A stretch of 14,628 nt of DNA, taken from JALZHR01 sp036389695. Its GTDB lineage: Bacteria; Acidobacteriota; Blastocatellia; Pyrinomonadales; Pyrinomonadaceae. Positions 14,177 to 14,628 of this stretch are shown piece by piece (position 1 is the first letter of the stretch; each line of letters opens with the position of its first letter). The translations under genes and the position numbers were made by a program. Location of the stretch: positions 1 through 14,628 of the forward strand of contig DASVWG010000485.1 of NCBI GenBank assembly GCA_036389695.1, read 5' to 3'. The notes beneath the pieces were generated by a model. The model had not been told where the DNA came from. It did not search any database and was given only the letters and a program-made list of their open reading frames with translations.

Positions 14177-14628
14177 TTATTTCTCACCGATAAGCAGAAT
14201 ATTTTTTCCGAACGGCACGTTGACCAGCGACTCGATTTTTCTGAAAACCGGAACGACCGCTTTATCATAAAGACTGACCGCGCCGCCGCCCAGACTTTCG
14301 GATTTCAACAACCTGTAATTGACATACCACGGGACAACGCCCGCGAAATCAAAGTATTTTGATTTCAACAGTTTAAAGCCAGCCGCCTGACATTTATCCT
14401 CAAGTTCTTTTTTCGTATACCGGCGATAATGTCCGAGCTTGCGGTCAAACTCGCCGTACAGAGCCATCAGCGCCGGGACAAACAAAAAACAGCGTCCGCC
14501 GTCGCTCAAAGAATCGTAAATTAATTTCAATTCGTGCCGGTCGTCTTCGATATGCTCTAAAACATTAACATAGATTATCGAATCGGGCTTTTGTTTCGCC
14601 GTAATTTCCGCCGCCGCCGCCGCAAATA
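14177..14628 (-). CDS. Class I SAM-dependent methyltransferase, partial (N-terminus beyond right edge)
   Basis: The frame is open from the right edge to the TAA at 14177-14179; 150 codons are wholly or partly visible. The visible part starts with a short Ala run, then DSIIYVNVLEHIEDD, which is the motif IV/post-motif region of type 11/12 methyltransferases, followed by LSDGGRCFLFVPA (the GG-containing strand), LYGEFDRKLGHYRRYTKKEL and the AAGFKLLKSKYFDF C-terminal strands. The H-x-R-R-Y/F-T pattern is common in methyltransferases of polysaccharide clusters. The SAM-binding GxGxG motif lies outside the window. An apparent internal start (TTG at 14528-14530) is simply a Leu codon inside the protein. 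It is on the same strand as the rest of the locus and may methylate a sugar or cap a chain, but the substrate is unknown. Confidence 0.85.
   Translation of the reverse strand, partial: FAAAAAEITAKQKPDSIIYVNVLEHIEDDRHELKLIYDSLSDGGRCFLFVPALMALYGEFDRKLGHYRRYTKKELEDKCQAAGFKLLKSKYFDFAGVVPWYVNYRLLKSESLGGGAVSLYDKAVVPVFRKIESLVNVPFGKNILLIGEK
14608..14622. repeat. (CCG)5 trinucleotide run inside the methyltransferase gene
   Basis: Five CCG units encode a run of five Ala, all by the identical GCG codon, just before the conserved motif IV strand. Such a run can change length by slippage in steps of three without breaking the frame. Confidence 0.6.

Overview
The window is one continuous stretch of a surface-polysaccharide (O-antigen or exopolysaccharide) locus. 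All eleven complete genes and the two partial ones at the edges lie on the minus strand, so transcription runs from high to low coordinates. WbpL/WecA-type lipid-carrier sugar transfer, a Wzy-like polymerase and an ADP-heptose branch together suggest a Gram-negative, diderm bacterium. I cannot name the phylum from sequence alone. Coding density is high, base composition looks intermediate, and Shine-Dalgarno signals are weak at many genes. Acidobacteriota-like or other environmental groups would fit, but that is a guess.

Layout in transcription order. (1) A class I methyltransferase enters from the right edge (14628-14177). (2) A 194-bp gap follows, filled with short tandem and inverted repeats. 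(3) A GT2 (DPM-like) membrane glycosyltransferase sits at 13982-12945, followed by a 91-bp gap with a weak hairpin. (4) Next is a tight five-gene unit (12853-7056): Wzy-like polymerase, a heptose adenylyltransferase-isomerase fusion (HldC-GmhA), heptose-7-phosphate kinase HldA, a GT9 heptosyltransferase-like protein and a GT4 glycosyltransferase. (5) After a 102-bp gap comes a tight six-gene unit (6953-621): RmlD-like reductase, CapE/WbjB-like 4,6-dehydratase/5-epimerase, WecB/WbjD-like 2-epimerase, WbuB-like GT4, a WbpV/WbjF/WreQ-like SDR and a WbpL/WecA-like phosphoglycosyltransferase. (6) An HprK-like P-loop protein leaves through the left edge (574-1). No gap exceeds 194 bp.

How the genes work together (inference from family knowledge). 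The six-gene unit resembles the Pseudomonas aeruginosa O11 wbjB-wbjC-wbjD-wbjE-wbjF-wbpL module. The difference is that the reductase is a short RmlD-type protein rather than the longer cupin-bearing CapF/WbjC. That points to UDP-L-RhaNAc/UDP-L-QuiNAc rather than UDP-L-FucNAc as the product. The SDR plus WbpL-like pair would make and load the first sugar (D-QuiNAc or D-FucNAc) onto undecaprenyl phosphate, and the WbuB-like enzyme would add the 6-deoxy-L-HexNAc. The second unit supplies ADP-heptose and its probable transferase next to the polymerase, so a heptose may be part of the polymer rather than only of a lipid A core. Not seen in the window: a Wzx flippase, a WbpM-type 4,6-dehydratase, a GmhB phosphatase and an HldD epimerase.
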